Source: Candidatus Methylomirabilota bacterium
Lineage (GTDB): Bacteria > Methylomirabilota > Methylomirabilia > Rokubacteriales > CSP1-6
Assembly: GCA_036002485.1 (NCBI GenBank)
Contig: DASYTI010000067.1
Span: forward strand, 1-58,842
Direction of reading: 5' to 3'
Length of the DNA: 58,842 nt
A program made the translations under genes and the position numbers. The notes below the pieces were generated by a model, which saw only the letters and a program-made list of their open reading frames with translations, did no database searches and was not told where the DNA came from. This document shows, one piece after another, positions 27,057 to 36,764 of this stretch. Numbering within the stretch: the first letter of the stretch is position 1; each line of letters begins with the position of its first letter.

Positions 27057-29105
27057 ATGTACCGCATCGGGATAGACGTGGGGGGAACCTTCACGGATCT
27101 GGTGGCGGTGGACCCGGACGGACGAGTCACCATCGCCAAGGCCACCTCGACGCCCGAGGACCAGTCGCTCGGTGTCGTGGAAGGACTGACGCTGCTTGCC
27201 CGCGAGCTCGGCCTCGATCTCCACGGGCTGCTGGGGGCCACCGACCTCGTCGTCCACGGCACCACGGTGGCGACCAATGCCCTCCTCGAGCGCAAGGGCG
27301 CCGCGGTGGGCATGCTCACCACCGAGGGGCACCGCGACATCATCGAGATGCGCGAGGGGCTCAAGGACGACCGCTACAACCTGCGCATGCCGCCCCCCAT
27401 CCCTCTCGTGCCTCGCGCGCGCCGGCTGGGCGTGAGGGAGCGGATTCGCTTCGATGGCAAGGTCGCCACGCCGCTCGATCGCCGCTCGCTCGAGGCCGGC
27501 GTCGGGAAGCTCAAGCGGGCCGGCATCGCCTCGGTTGCCGTGTGCTACCTGCACGCCTATGCCAACGCCCGCCACGAGCAAGCCACGCGGCGCGCCCTCG
27601 AGCGACTCATGCCCGGCGTCTACATCTCGCTGTCGTCCGAGGTCCTGCCCCAGATCAAGGAGTACGAGCGCTTCGGCACCACCGTGGTCAATGCCTATGT
27701 CGGCCCTATCCTCGGCGCCTATCTCGGCCGGCTCGAGCAGAGGCTCCGCGGGGCAGGCTATGCCCGGGACATCCTCATCATGCAATCCCACGGTGGGGTG
27801 GCGGGCGTGGCCGACTCCGTACGGCTGGCCGCCGGGGCGGTGCTCTCGGGACCGGCGGGCGGCATCGCCGGCGGTCGCCATGCCGCGCGGGTGCTCTCCC
27901 ACGGCGAGCTGATCACCTTCGACATGGGCGGCACCTCGACGGACATCGCGCTCCTCCAGGGCGGCGAGCCGCAGCTCACGGGCGACAAGGCGGTGGGACC
28001 GAGCAAGGTGGCCCTGCCCGCCATCGACATCCACACCCTGGGCGCGGGTGGCGGCTCCATCGCGCGGGTGGACGAAGGCGGCATCCTGCACGTCGGACCC
28101 GAGAGCGCCGGGGCCGTGCCGGGCCCCGCCTGCTATGGACTCGGCGGGACCGCGGCCACGGTCACCGACGCCAATGTCGTGCTGGGCTTCCTCGACCCTG
28201 CCAATTTCCTCGGCGGGCGCACGCGCCTTGAGACCGCTCGAGCTGAGGCCGCCGTTGCCGCCATCGCGTCGCGACTGGGTACCCTGCCCGTGGCCGCGGC
28301 CGAAGGCATCCAGCGCGTGGTGAACACCAACATGGCCGAAGGCATCCGCATCGTCTCCGTGCGGCGCGGCGCCGACCCGCGACGTTTTGCCCTCCTGGCC
28401 TTCGGGGGCGCGGCGGGCCTCCATGTCACCGAGGTCGCACGCATGCTCGAGATCTCGCGAGTGGTGGTTCCCCGGGTCGCGGCCGTGCTCTCGGCCTGGG
28501 GCATGCTCGCCACCGATCTGCGCCACGAGCTCGTGCGGACGCATGTCGGTGAAGCGCGCAAGGTGGGCGGGGCGCGGCTTCGCGCGCTGTTTGCCGAGAT
28601 GGAGGCGCGCGGGCGGGCGCGGCTGGGGCAGGATGTGCCGGGCCACGTGGACGTGCGCCGCGCCGTGGACATGCGCTACGGCGAGCAGACCTTCGAGATC
28701 ACCGTCCCGCTGGAGGGTGTAGACGTGAATGCTCCGGACCTGATGGACCAGGTCATCGACCGCTTCCACAAGCGCCACGAGGAGCTCTACACGTATAGCG
28801 CGCCCGGACAGGACGTGGTGCTGGTCAACGCCCGGCTCGCCGTGGTGGGCACGCTTGGGAATCCGCCCGCCGATCGTCCGGTCGAACTCGGGCCCGGCGC
28901 GAGCGCGCCGCCACGGAGTCGCCTCGTGTACCTCGGGCGCTGGGCGGAAGTACCGGTCTACGACTTCGAGGCCGCGCGGCCCGGGCTCGAGGTCAAGGGG
29001 CCCGCGATCTTCGAGTCGGCTACGACCACGGTGGTCCTGCGCCAGGACGACCGCGCGATCGTCACGCCGCGCGGCTGGCTAGACATCAAGGTCTCAGGCA
29101 CCTGA
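27057..29105 (+). CDS. hyuA: Hydantoinase A/oxoprolinase family protein
   Basis: 682 residues. The ATP-grasp/actin-type phosphate motif IGIDVGGTFTDLVAVD starts at residue 4; HGTTVATNALLERKG is near 66-80. QSHGGVAGVADSV, GPAGGIAGG, TFDMGGTSTDIAL and GGGSIARVDEGG continue the family core. The A subunit binds ATP and, with HyuB, opens cyclic amides (N-methylhydantoin, 5-oxoproline) or carboxylates ketones. Which substrate cannot be told from sequence. Start ATG 27057 is 2 nt after the hyuB stop, so the genes are coupled. A complex repeat region follows. Confidence 0.95.
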   Translation: MYRIGIDVGGTFTDLVAVDPDGRVTIAKATSTPEDQSLGVVEGLTLLARELGLDLHGLLGATDLVVHGTTVATNALLERKGAAVGMLTTEGHRDIIEMREGLKDDRYNLRMPPPIPLVPRARRLGVRERIRFDGKVATPLDRRSLEAGVGKLKRAGIASVAVCYLHAYANARHEQATRRALERLMPGVYISLSSEVLPQIKEYERFGTTVVNAYVGPILGAYLGRLEQRLRGAGYARDILIMQSHGGVAGVADSVRLAAGAVLSGPAGGIAGGRHAARVLSHGELITFDMGGTSTDIALLQGGEPQLTGDKAVGPSKVALPAIDIHTLGAGGGSIARVDEGGILHVGPESAGAVPGPACYGLGGTAATVTDANVVLGFLDPANFLGGRTRLETARAEAAVAAIASRLGTLPVAAAEGIQRVVNTNMAEGIRIVSVRRGADPRRFALLAFGGAAGLHVTEVARMLEISRVVVPRVAAVLSAWGMLATDLRHELVRTHVGEARKVGGARLRALFAEMEARGRARLGQDVPGHVDVRRAVDMRYGEQTFEITVPLEGVDVNAPDLMDQVIDRFHKRHEELYTYSAPGQDVVLVNARLAVVGTLGNPPADRPVELGPGASAPPRSRLVYLGRWAEVPVYDFEAARPGLEVKGPAIFESATTTVVLRQDDRAIVTPRGWLDIKVSGT

Positions 29106-29129
29106 CGAGGAACGCACCAGGCGGCTCAA

Positions 29130-29155
29130 AAAGGCCCAGCTGCGAGGCGGCGCCC
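29130..29155. repeat. Dispersed repeat module A (copy 1)
   Basis: 26 bases that match the reverse complement of 51476-51501 at 23 positions. It stands 5' of modules B (29159-29214) and C (29212-29250). In the other location A is next to C with only 5 bases between them. Confidence 0.6.
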
Positions 29156-29158
29156 GGC

Positions 29159-29214
29159 CGTTCGAGTTGAGCGGCGGCCCCTGGCCGTCTCGAGACGAGA
29201 GCTGAGTTGATCCG
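29159..29214. repeat. Dispersed repeat module B (copy 2), between modules A and C
   Basis: 56 bases that match 15471-15526 at about 44 positions, same orientation. It lies between modules A and C of the composite element, where the second composite (51432-51501) has no counterpart, so it may be an insertion into the composite. Confidence 0.6.
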
Positions 29215-29250
29215 CACGCGAGGCGTACTCTCTGTACGTTGAGCGTGCAG
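29212..29250 (+). repeat. Structured palindromic repeat module C (copy 1)
   Basis: 39-nt hairpin: outer stem 29212-29219 with 29243-29250, internal loop GAGG/TTGA, inner stem CGTAC/GTACG, loop TCTCT (29229-29233). The copy at 51432-51470 reads the same on the minus strand but with inner stem CGTAG/CTACG: the closing base pair is swapped C-G to G-C while the loop stays TCTCT. This is a compensatory change and supports a real RNA or DNA structure. Confidence 0.8.
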
Positions 29251-29359
29251 CCGAAGGTGCCGTCTTATGGTTGGCTGGTGTGGATGGTCTTGGCTGAGCG
29301 GTAGGGTCTCTTCGCACAAGCGCTCATCGCCGCAGATGGGCCTTTATCGGTCGCCGGCG

Positions 29360-32140
29360 CTAGCTGATGGCGCCGTCGAGAGCTGAGCGCGCCGCCTGAA
29401 GGAGCCCGTCGACCGAGAAGGGCTTTTTCAGGAAGACGCCGGGGACCGAGGCTTCCCCTTCACGCACGACCGGATCGTCCGTATAGCCGGACATGTAGAC
29501 CACGCATAGATCGGGGCGCACAGGGGCCAGGGTCTCGGCGATTTCGCGCCCCGTCATGCGTGGCATGACCATGTCCGTAACCAGGAGCTGGATCTCATCA
29601 GTGTGCAGGCTCCACAGCCGCATGGCCTCGGCCGGCTCCGCCGCCTCGAAAACCCGGTAGCCCGCGCTCCGGAGCACGTCTCGCGCGAGCTCGCGGACCG
29701 CCTCCTCGTCCTCGACGAGGAGTATGGTTTCGCGCCCCGCCGGCCCCCGCTCGATGACCAGCGGAGCTTCGGGCTCTGCCACCGCCGCCGCCACGGACGG
29801 CAGGTAGATGTCAAACACGGTACCGCGCCACTGCTCGCTGGCCACTGCGATGTAGCCGTCATGCTGCTTCACGATGCCGTACACCGTGCTGAGACCGAGC
29901 CCGGTCCCCTTCCTGGGCTCCTTGGTCGTGAAGAAGGGCTCGAAGATCTGTGCCTGCACGGCGGCATCCATGCCCTGGCCATTGTCCCGCACGCTGAGCT
30001 GGACAAATGATCCCGGATGCGAGCCCGGGTTCTTCCGCATGAAGGTCTCCCCCAGCTCCACCTTCGCCGTCGAGAGCGTGAGGCGTCCGCCCTTGGGCAT
30101 GGCGTCGCGGGCATTGACGGCGAGGTTGATCAGAACCTGCTCGATCTGGCCCCGGTCGGCCTTGACGCGCGCGAGAACGGGGTCGAGCACCGTCACGAGC
30201 TCCACGTCCTCGCCGATGAGCCGCCGCAGCATCACCTCCGTGTCGGTGACCACGACGTTAAGATCGAGCACGGAGCGTTGAAGCATCTGGCGCCGGCTGA
30301 AGGCAAGGAGCTGGCGCGTCAGCCCAGCTGCGCGATCCGCCGTCTTGTGGATGAGATCGACATCGCGACGGTACGGGCTATCGGCCGGGAGGCGCTCCAA
30401 GAGGAGCGTGCTGCGTCCGCTGATGACCGTGAGCAGGTTGTTGAAGTCGTGCGCCACCCCGCCTGCGAGCCGCCCGATGGCTTCCATCTTCTGGGCCTGA
30501 CGGAGCTGGGCCTCCCGATCGTGAAGCGCCCGCGCGGCCGTCTCCGTCTCGGCCCGGGCCCGCTTCTCGCCCTCGAAGGCGCGGGCATTTGCGATGGCGA
30601 TGGCCGCGTGGTCGGACAGCCGCTTGAGGATGGACTCGTCGTGGTCGGTGAAGACGCGCGTGCTCCGCTGGTCGACGTAGAGGAGACCCTCCACGCGGCC
30701 TTCGATGCAGATGGGCACCACCATGGCGGCCAGCGCCGCCTCGGCCCGGGCCACCTCGTGGAAGGTGGAGGACACGCGGGGATCGTGAAGATAGTCCTCC
30801 GTACGGAACGGACGTCCGGTCTCGAAGGCTATCCCTCCCGCTCCGATGCCGGGAAGGACGCGCAGGTCGCGCCAGCCCTCGTACCGGGCGTCGGGCCAGT
30901 AGCAGAAGCGCATCGCGCTCTGATCGTCCCCGTCCTCGCGAAGGGCGATCCGGACCAGATCGGAGCGGCAGAGCTCCCGGGCGCCCTCCCCCACGCGCTG
31001 GAGGGTCGTGTCCAGATCGAGGGCCGCGGAGAGGCTCCGCGCGACATCGTCGAGCACCTCGGCCTCCCGACGCCGCTGCTCGGCCTCGCCGTAGAGGCGG
31101 GCATTCTCGAGGGCCAGGGCGGCCTGGTCGGCGAAGGCCTCGAGGATGGCGATATCGGTCGTGGTGAACACGCGCCCGAGCTTGTCGGCGATCATGAGGG
31201 AGCCCGTGATCTCGCCCTTGACCCGGAGCGGAACGGCCAGGAGCGCGCGATCGCCCGTGATCTCGACCCCGCGGCGGTGCTGCTCCGGGAGACGGATGGA
31301 CGGATCACTCAAGACATCGGACACCCAGACCGGCTTGCCCTGGATCGTGGCCTGGCCCACCACGCCCGCTCCCGGTGGAAAGGTGTCCTCTTTGCCCCCG
31401 GGAGTGAGGCGGCCGCCCCAGGCCACCGACTTGAGCGAGCCGTCCGGCAGACGGCGCCGCAGACGGGAAAACGAGCCACCGAGAAGCGCGAGCACCCCAT
31501 TGACGATGCGCGCGCCGACTTCGGCCTCATCGAGGCTTTCCGCCAACCCCCGCGCGACCGCGGCCAGCGCCTCGGCCTCGCGCCGGCGGCGCTCCGCCTC
31601 GCCGAAGAGCCGCGCGTTCTTGATGGCGAGAGCAGCCTGGGCGGCGAAGAGATCGATATCTTCCCGCTCCTCCTCCGTGGGCTGGGCACCCGTGGGGAGC
31701 GAGACGTTCAGGATGCCGAGCACGTCGTCGCCGTCGAGGAGCGGGACGCCGTAGAAGACCGTCAGGTCACGTCCGGCGTACCAGGCGACGTCGACGAAGC
31801 GCGGGTCGCTTCGCACGTCCAGGATCAGAAGCGGCTGGCGTGACCTGGCCACGACCTCGCTGAGGCCAGTACCGAACGGGATGATGCGGGGCCGGCCCGC
31901 CATGATGCCCGGGGCCCGGGCGAGCCGGTATCCCCCAGCCTCTCGGTCCACGAGCCGCACGAGGCAGACGCCGTCCGGCCTCACGGCGGTAACGGCGGCG
32001 GTGATCTCGGCCAGCACGGCCTCCAGATCGAGCGCACCCGCGATGGCTCGAAGCACGGAGGCAAAGTGCCGATGGCGGGGGTCCCTTGTCCTGGGCTCGG
32101 CTCCTGCCTGACCGTTCACGGACTCCATCGACATGGTCAT
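29360..32140 (-). CDS. Hybrid histidine kinase with three GAF domains and C-terminal receiver
   Basis: 926 residues: GAF1 (about 20-180), GAF2 (about 190-345), GAF3 (about 370-520), then a short coil, HisKA with His in GGVAHDFNNLLTVISGRS (about 563), and HATPase with NLAVNARDAMPKGG, DNGQGMD and GTGLGLSTVYGIVKQ. The C-terminal receiver has VEDEEAVREL and Asp in LVTDMVMPRMTG. The H-box HDFNNLL type is common in hybrid kinases without a membrane anchor. No TM segment is visible. It is cytoplasmic, with inputs likely to be small molecules bound by GAF domains. It is 46 bases downstream of the transketolase-like gene on the same strand and may be co-transcribed. No partner regulator is adjacent. 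Confidence 0.93.
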   Translation of the reverse strand: MTMSMESVNGQAGAEPRTRDPRHRHFASVLRAIAGALDLEAVLAEITAAVTAVRPDGVCLVRLVDREAGGYRLARAPGIMAGRPRIIPFGTGLSEVVARSRQPLLILDVRSDPRFVDVAWYAGRDLTVFYGVPLLDGDDVLGILNVSLPTGAQPTEEEREDIDLFAAQAALAIKNARLFGEAERRRREAEALAAVARGLAESLDEAEVGARIVNGVLALLGGSFSRLRRRLPDGSLKSVAWGGRLTPGGKEDTFPPGAGVVGQATIQGKPVWVSDVLSDPSIRLPEQHRRGVEITGDRALLAVPLRVKGEITGSLMIADKLGRVFTTTDIAILEAFADQAALALENARLYGEAEQRRREAEVLDDVARSLSAALDLDTTLQRVGEGARELCRSDLVRIALREDGDDQSAMRFCYWPDARYEGWRDLRVLPGIGAGGIAFETGRPFRTEDYLHDPRVSSTFHEVARAEAALAAMVVPICIEGRVEGLLYVDQRSTRVFTDHDESILKRLSDHAAIAIANARAFEGEKRARAETETAARALHDREAQLRQAQKMEAIGRLAGGVAHDFNNLLTVISGRSTLLLERLPADSPYRRDVDLIHKTADRAAGLTRQLLAFSRRQMLQRSVLDLNVVVTDTEVMLRRLIGEDVELVTVLDPVLARVKADRGQIEQVLINLAVNARDAMPKGGRLTLSTAKVELGETFMRKNPGSHPGSFVQLSVRDNGQGMDAAVQAQIFEPFFTTKEPRKGTGLGLSTVYGIVKQHDGYIAVASEQWRGTVFDIYLPSVAAAVAEPEAPLVIERGPAGRETILLVEDEEAVRELARDVLRSAGYRVFEAAEPAEAMRLWSLHTDEIQLLVTDMVMPRMTGREIAETLAPVRPDLCVVYMSGYTDDPVVREGEASVPGVFLKKPFSVDGLLQAARSALDGAIS

Positions 32141-32186
32141 CGGCAGTCACGAGGCGGAATCGGAGAGTGCCCCGTGACGCAAAGGC

Positions 32187-34493
32187 CTATCGCGCGAGGA
32201 GAATCCGCGCGGCGCGCGCGATGCCGGCGCCGTCGATACCGTAGTGGGCGTAGAGGTCCGGGCGGCTGCCCGATTGACCGAAGTGATCGACTCCGAGCGG
32301 GATCTGGGGCACGCCGAGCGCCGAGCCCAGGAAGGCGAGGCCATGGGAATGCCCATCCAGGACCGAGACGATGGGCACTCCCTCCTCCTCCGACGTGACG
32401 AGCTGCTCGAGATAGGGGCGTGACGCGCGCAGGCCCCGGTAGAGACGATCCGGGCTCGTCACCACGAAAAGGCTGGCCAAGATGCCCTCGGCGCGCAGGG
32501 CGCGGGCGGCCTCCATCGCCTCGGGCACCATGACCCCGGCCGCGAAGAGGCTCACGGCATTGTCTTCCGCATCCCATCCCGCCTCGGCTCGCGCGTCGAT
32601 GAGCCGGTAGCCTCCGCGAAGAACCTGAGCGCGGTACTCGTCGGACGGCGGCGGGGCCAGAGATTGCGCGACGGGCTTGGTGGAGAGCCGCACATAGAGG
32701 CTCTCGCCACCCTCCCGGTCCAGCAGAGCGCGCAGCCCCTCGAGCAGGACCCACTCGACTTCGAGCGCGAAGGCGGGCTCGTAGTAGACGAGGGCGGGAA
32801 GCGCGATGCCAATGCCGGGCGTGATCACCGACTGGTGCGCCCCGCCCTCGGGCGAGAGGCTCACGCCGGAGGGCGTGGCCGCCACGATGAAGCGGCCTCC
32901 CGCGTACAGGGCATGGTAGAGCGCATCGAGCCCCCGCGTGACAAAGGGGTCGTAGAGAGTACCGATGGGTAGGAGCGGCACTCCCGAGAGCTCCGGGGCA
33001 AGGCCGAAGGCTCCCAGGGCCAGGAAGAGATTGTGCTCGGCGATGCCCAGCTCGACGTGCTGGCCGCGCGGCGACTCTCGCCAGGGCACGGCTTGCGGCA
33101 CGTCGGCGAAGAAGTCCGGCTTCGCCGTTGGGGAATAGACGCCGGTGCGGGTGATCCAGGCGCCGAGGTGGGTCGTCACCGCCACGTCGGCCGAAAGGGT
33201 AACGACGTGCGCGCCCACGGGCAAGCGCGCCAGCCGGGACAGGGCGCGGCCGAAGGCCTCCTGGCTCGAGGAAGTCTCCGGGTAGCGCTCGTCGAGCGTT
33301 GCGGGCAGCTCCGGCGCCTCCACGCGGCGACCCGGCGCTCGGAAGGGAGCGGGGCGCTCACGGATCCATCGACCCTCGGGACTCGAATCCGGAAAGCGGT
33401 CCCACTCCGCGCCAGGCTTCACGCCGAGCGAGTCGCGAAGCGCCTCCATCTGAGTCGCGGTCAAGAGCGCGCCATGATTCATGGGATCGCCCGCCATGGG
33501 CAATCCCCAGCCCTTGATCGTCTGGGCGAGCACGACGCAAGGCTGTCCCGGGTGACGCCTGGCCTCGGCGAAGGCCTCCAGGATCTTGATCATGTCATGA
33601 CCGCCCACGTCGGCGATGGCGGCCTGCAGCATCTCGTCCGAGAGATCAGTCACGGCCCGGTCGATCTCGGCGGACAGCTCTCCGTCGGGCAGCGTGGCGA
33701 GCGCCTTGCGTACGGAGCCCGCCGGCTTTCGCAGGAGGGCCTGGTACTCGGCACTGGACATCGCGTCGAGTCGCTGTCGCAGGGGCGGGCCGCCGGGCCG
33801 TGAGAAGAGAGTCTCGAGGCGGCACCCCCAGCGCAGCTCGATCACGTGCCAGCCCGCGGCGGCGAACCACTGCGCGAGCTGGCGCGGCCGCGCGTCGGGC
33901 GTGAGGCGATCGAGGCTCTGTCGATTGACGTCCACCATCCACAGGACATTTCCGAGCCCACCGAGCGGCTCCTCGAGGAGTGCTTCCCAGACATTGCCTT
34001 CGTCGAGCTCCGCGTCGCCCACCACGGCGATGAAGCGCTCGGGCGAGCGCACCTGCCAGTGGTCCTCGACATAGCGCGAGGCGAGGGCGCCGAAAAGCGT
34101 GCTGGCGGCGCCGAGGCCCATGGAGCCGGTCGAGAGATCCACGATGGCGGGGTTCTTGCGGCGGCTCGGATAGGCCTGCAGGCCGCCGAAGACACGCAGG
34201 CTCCGGAGATCCTCCGCGGTGAGGCGCCCGCGCAGGTACTCGATGGCATAGAAGGCCGGCGAGCCGTGGGCCTTGGTCGCCACCACGTCGCCCGCGCGGA
34301 GCTCCGCGAAGTACAGCGCGGTCATGAGGCTGACCACCGAGGCCGAGGAGGCTTGATGGCCGCCCACCTTGGTGCCGTCGGGATTGGGCCGGGAATTGGC
34401 GTGGTGGACCATCAGCGTGGAGAGCCAGAGCACCCGGCGCTGGATTTGCTCGAGCAGGACGGGGTCGGGAGTAGGCACGGGCTCGACGGTCAT
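32187..34493 (-). CDS. Thiamine diphosphate enzyme of the transketolase/AceE superfamily
   Basis: 768 residues in three parts: TPP-binding N-domain with VVGDAELDEGNVWEALLE and then WMVDVNRQSLDR (about 158-190); a pyrimidine-binding middle domain (about 400-570: VTLSADVAVTTHLGAWI, ELGIAEHNLFLALGAFGLA with the conserved Glu); and a transketolase C-terminal domain. The HQASSASVVSLMTALYF opening and NRQSLD are more like homodimeric pyruvate dehydrogenase E1 (AceE, about 890 residues) than classical transketolase (about 660). So it could be a 2-oxoacid dehydrogenase E1-like or transketolase-like enzyme. It is divergent from the EamA transporter. The reaction is undecided. Confidence 0.8.
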   Translation of the reverse strand: MTVEPVPTPDPVLLEQIQRRVLWLSTLMVHHANSRPNPDGTKVGGHQASSASVVSLMTALYFAELRAGDVVATKAHGSPAFYAIEYLRGRLTAEDLRSLRVFGGLQAYPSRRKNPAIVDLSTGSMGLGAASTLFGALASRYVEDHWQVRSPERFIAVVGDAELDEGNVWEALLEEPLGGLGNVLWMVDVNRQSLDRLTPDARPRQLAQWFAAAGWHVIELRWGCRLETLFSRPGGPPLRQRLDAMSSAEYQALLRKPAGSVRKALATLPDGELSAEIDRAVTDLSDEMLQAAIADVGGHDMIKILEAFAEARRHPGQPCVVLAQTIKGWGLPMAGDPMNHGALLTATQMEALRDSLGVKPGAEWDRFPDSSPEGRWIRERPAPFRAPGRRVEAPELPATLDERYPETSSSQEAFGRALSRLARLPVGAHVVTLSADVAVTTHLGAWITRTGVYSPTAKPDFFADVPQAVPWRESPRGQHVELGIAEHNLFLALGAFGLAPELSGVPLLPIGTLYDPFVTRGLDALYHALYAGGRFIVAATPSGVSLSPEGGAHQSVITPGIGIALPALVYYEPAFALEVEWVLLEGLRALLDREGGESLYVRLSTKPVAQSLAPPPSDEYRAQVLRGGYRLIDARAEAGWDAEDNAVSLFAAGVMVPEAMEAARALRAEGILASLFVVTSPDRLYRGLRASRPYLEQLVTSEEEGVPIVSVLDGHSHGLAFLGSALGVPQIPLGVDHFGQSGSRPDLYAHYGIDGAGIARAARILLAR

Positions 34494-34529
34494 GGATTCA
34501 TTACCTTAGCGCATTCCGCCGCGTCTGGT

Positions 34530-35435
34530 ATGGTATCGGCGCCCGTGGATCTCTTCTCCCTTCCCGCCCTGGGCGCGCTCTGCGCGCTGGGATCCGGTCT
34601 GACGTGGGCGGTGACGAGCCTGCTCATCCGCACCGTGTGCCCTCCCCTGAGCTCGGTGACGGCGAGCGCGATCCGCGCGCTGCTGGGGGGAAGCCTCCTC
34701 CTCGTCTGGGTACTCCTGACGGGCGGCGTGGGGCGGCTGGCCTCGATGGGCGAGACCAACTTCCTGCTGCTCGTGGTCTCCATCGTGCTCGCCATCGCCA
34801 TCGGCGATGTGCTGTTCTTCGAAAGCCTCCGCTTCATTGGCCTGGCGCGCGCCATGACCGTGTCCATGGTCTATCCGCTCATGAGCGCCGTGATGGCGGC
34901 CATCTTCCTCGGCGAGCCGCTGACCGCCCGCATGGGCGTGGGATCGCTGGTGACCGTCCTGGGACTTGCCCTTATCGTGCGCGCCCGTTCCGGTGCGCCG
35001 CCTCGCGAGGAGCGCTTCGCGCTCGGAATGGTCGCCGCCATCACGGCGGCCCTGGCCTGGGCGGGATCGCTCCTGGTCCTCAAGCCCGCCATGGGAGCGC
35101 TCGATCCCGTCACCGCCCAGGCGGTGCGTCTGCCCCTGGCCGGGGTCGTGCTCCTGGCCACGCCGTGGGGCTGGGAAGCTCCTCGCCACGTGCGGGCGGC
35201 GGATCGTGCCACCCTCTGGCGCGTCGTGCTGCTCGGGCTCTTGACCGCGGCGAGCTCCGTCCTCTTCGTGACGGGTATCAAGTGGGCGGAGGTGGCCGTG
35301 GCCGCAGTGCTCTCCTCGACCGCGCCCCTCTTCGCCCTGCCGCTGGGGCTCATCTTCCTGCGCGAGCGAGTGACGGGGGTTGCGGTGGCCGGCACGGTGA
35401 TTACCCTGGCCGGCCTGGCGATCTTGCAGCTCTAG
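34530..35435 (+). CDS. EamA/DMT-family drug/metabolite transporter
   Basis: About 301 residues with ten predicted TM helices in two EamA repeats (about 10-140 and 155-295). LGEPLTARMGVGSLVTVLGL and LRERVTGVAVAGTVITLAGL are the usual conserved ends of each half. Inner-membrane exporter or exchanger of metabolites; substrate unknown. Start ATG 34530, with GTG 34545 as an alternative; the open frame upstream overlaps the divergent transketolase-like gene and is a shadow. It is followed by a gap and the compositionally different island. Confidence 0.88.
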   Translation: MVSAPVDLFSLPALGALCALGSGLTWAVTSLLIRTVCPPLSSVTASAIRALLGGSLLLVWVLLTGGVGRLASMGETNFLLLVVSIVLAIAIGDVLFFESLRFIGLARAMTVSMVYPLMSAVMAAIFLGEPLTARMGVGSLVTVLGLALIVRARSGAPPREERFALGMVAAITAALAWAGSLLVLKPAMGALDPVTAQAVRLPLAGVVLLATPWGWEAPRHVRAADRATLWRVVLLGLLTAASSVLFVTGIKWAEVAVAAVLSSTAPLFALPLGLIFLRERVTGVAVAGTVITLAGLAILQL

Positions 35436-35675
35436 GACCCGCTAGGCAGACCTCGCATATCGTAGATCCCAGGTCTCCAATAGCAACTTTACCCCGCGGA
35501 GTAGAGATGGCCGAAATGGCTGGTTTCCCGGACCGATCCTCGTAAACCGTACTTTGGCATCATCGTGCTACCCTCGCCCAATGCTTGATATCTGGCGGTA
35601 CATAGACCAGCCGAGCTCTAGTTGGGCAGACCAGTGGTGCGCCCCTCGATGAAGACGACTTGGGGGACAGTTATC

Positions 35676-36740
35676 ATGAGACTGCCGATCAGAGGGCTCC
35701 CGGTCGTCGCGGCCGTCTTTCTTCTCGTCGCGCCAGGCGCCGCCCACGCGCAGCAGCCGGTGATGCCGGTGATCGGGTTCCTCGGCACCTCGACGGCCGC
35801 GGCCTGGGCAGGCTACGTGGCCGGGTTCCGTCAGGGGCTCAGCGAGGCCGGCTATGTCGACGGCCGCAACGTCACGATCGAATTCCGCTGGGCGGAGGGC
35901 CGATCCGATCGATTGTCGGCGCTCGCGGCTGATTTGGTCGGCCGTCGGGTGACCGTGGTCGTCACAAGCACTGGAGTGGCTGCGGCGCTTGCCGCGAAGG
36001 CCGCGACCCCGACCATCCCTGTCGTTTTCGTGATGGGGGCCGACCCGGTCGAGTTCGGTCTCGTCGCCAGTTTCAATCGGCCGGGCGGCAACCTCACGGG
36101 CGTAAGTTTCTTGCTCAATGTGCTCGTGCCGAAACGGCTGCAGGTGCTGCACCAATTGGTGCCGACAACCAGAGCCATCGGCGTGCTCGTTCACCCGAAC
36201 AACCCCAATGCCGTGTCCGACACGAAAAATGTCGAGGCGGCGGCCCGCGCGCTCCGGCTGCGGACCCATGTCGTGACCGCCCGAACCGAACGCGACTTCG
36301 ATGCGGCATTCGCCATCGTGATCGCAGATGTGCTCACTGCCGAGCATCGCGAACGAATCGTGGCCCTCGCGACAAGGAATCGGCTACCGGTGATTTCCGA
36401 GTTTCGGAACTTCGCTGACTCCGGCGCCCTCCTTACGTATGGTTCCAGCGGGCCCGACGCCGGCCGACGCGCCGCGTACTTTGTGGACAAGATTCTCAAG
36501 GGCGCGAACCCCGCCCATCTACCCGTCGAGCAGCCGACCAAGTTCGAGTTGGTCATCAATCTTAGGGCCGCGAAGGCTCTTGGGCTGGCGATCCCGCCGT
36601 CGCTACGATTACGGGCGAACCACGTCATAGAGTCAGTTCACGCTGCCCAACATCACGCTGCAGCGGACTGGCCGCTCGCCCTGCTCGCGCCCCGGGCGCT
36701 GAGCGGTACGTTCGACGCACGACGAACCAATCGACGGTAA
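35676..36740 (+). CDS. ABC transporter substrate-binding protein (TrpX-like, PF04392 type)
   Basis: About 354 residues. Signal peptide (RLPIRGLPVVAAVFLLVAPG, cleavage near AHA/QQ), then a periplasmic binding fold: PVIGFLGTSTAAAWAGYVAG near 30, GQ..GYVDGRNVTIEFRWAEG and PVVFVMGADPVEFGLV near 130, and RPGGNLTGVSF. These are the marks of the ABC_sub_bind family. Start ATG 35676 has GGGGGA 9 bases upstream; ATG 35649 is an alternative. No permease or ATPase is near. The third codon positions carry visibly more A and T than in the flanking genes. It is followed 24 bases later by a second binding protein. Confidence 0.85.
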   Translation: MRLPIRGLPVVAAVFLLVAPGAAHAQQPVMPVIGFLGTSTAAAWAGYVAGFRQGLSEAGYVDGRNVTIEFRWAEGRSDRLSALAADLVGRRVTVVVTSTGVAAALAAKAATPTIPVVFVMGADPVEFGLVASFNRPGGNLTGVSFLLNVLVPKRLQVLHQLVPTTRAIGVLVHPNNPNAVSDTKNVEAAARALRLRTHVVTARTERDFDAAFAIVIADVLTAEHRERIVALATRNRLPVISEFRNFADSGALLTYGSSGPDAGRRAAYFVDKILKGANPAHLPVEQPTKFELVINLRAAKALGLAIPPSLRLRANHVIESVHAAQHHAAADWPLALLAPRALSGTFDARRTNRR

Positions 36741-36764
36741 CAGCTCCGCTTGAGAGGATAAGCG

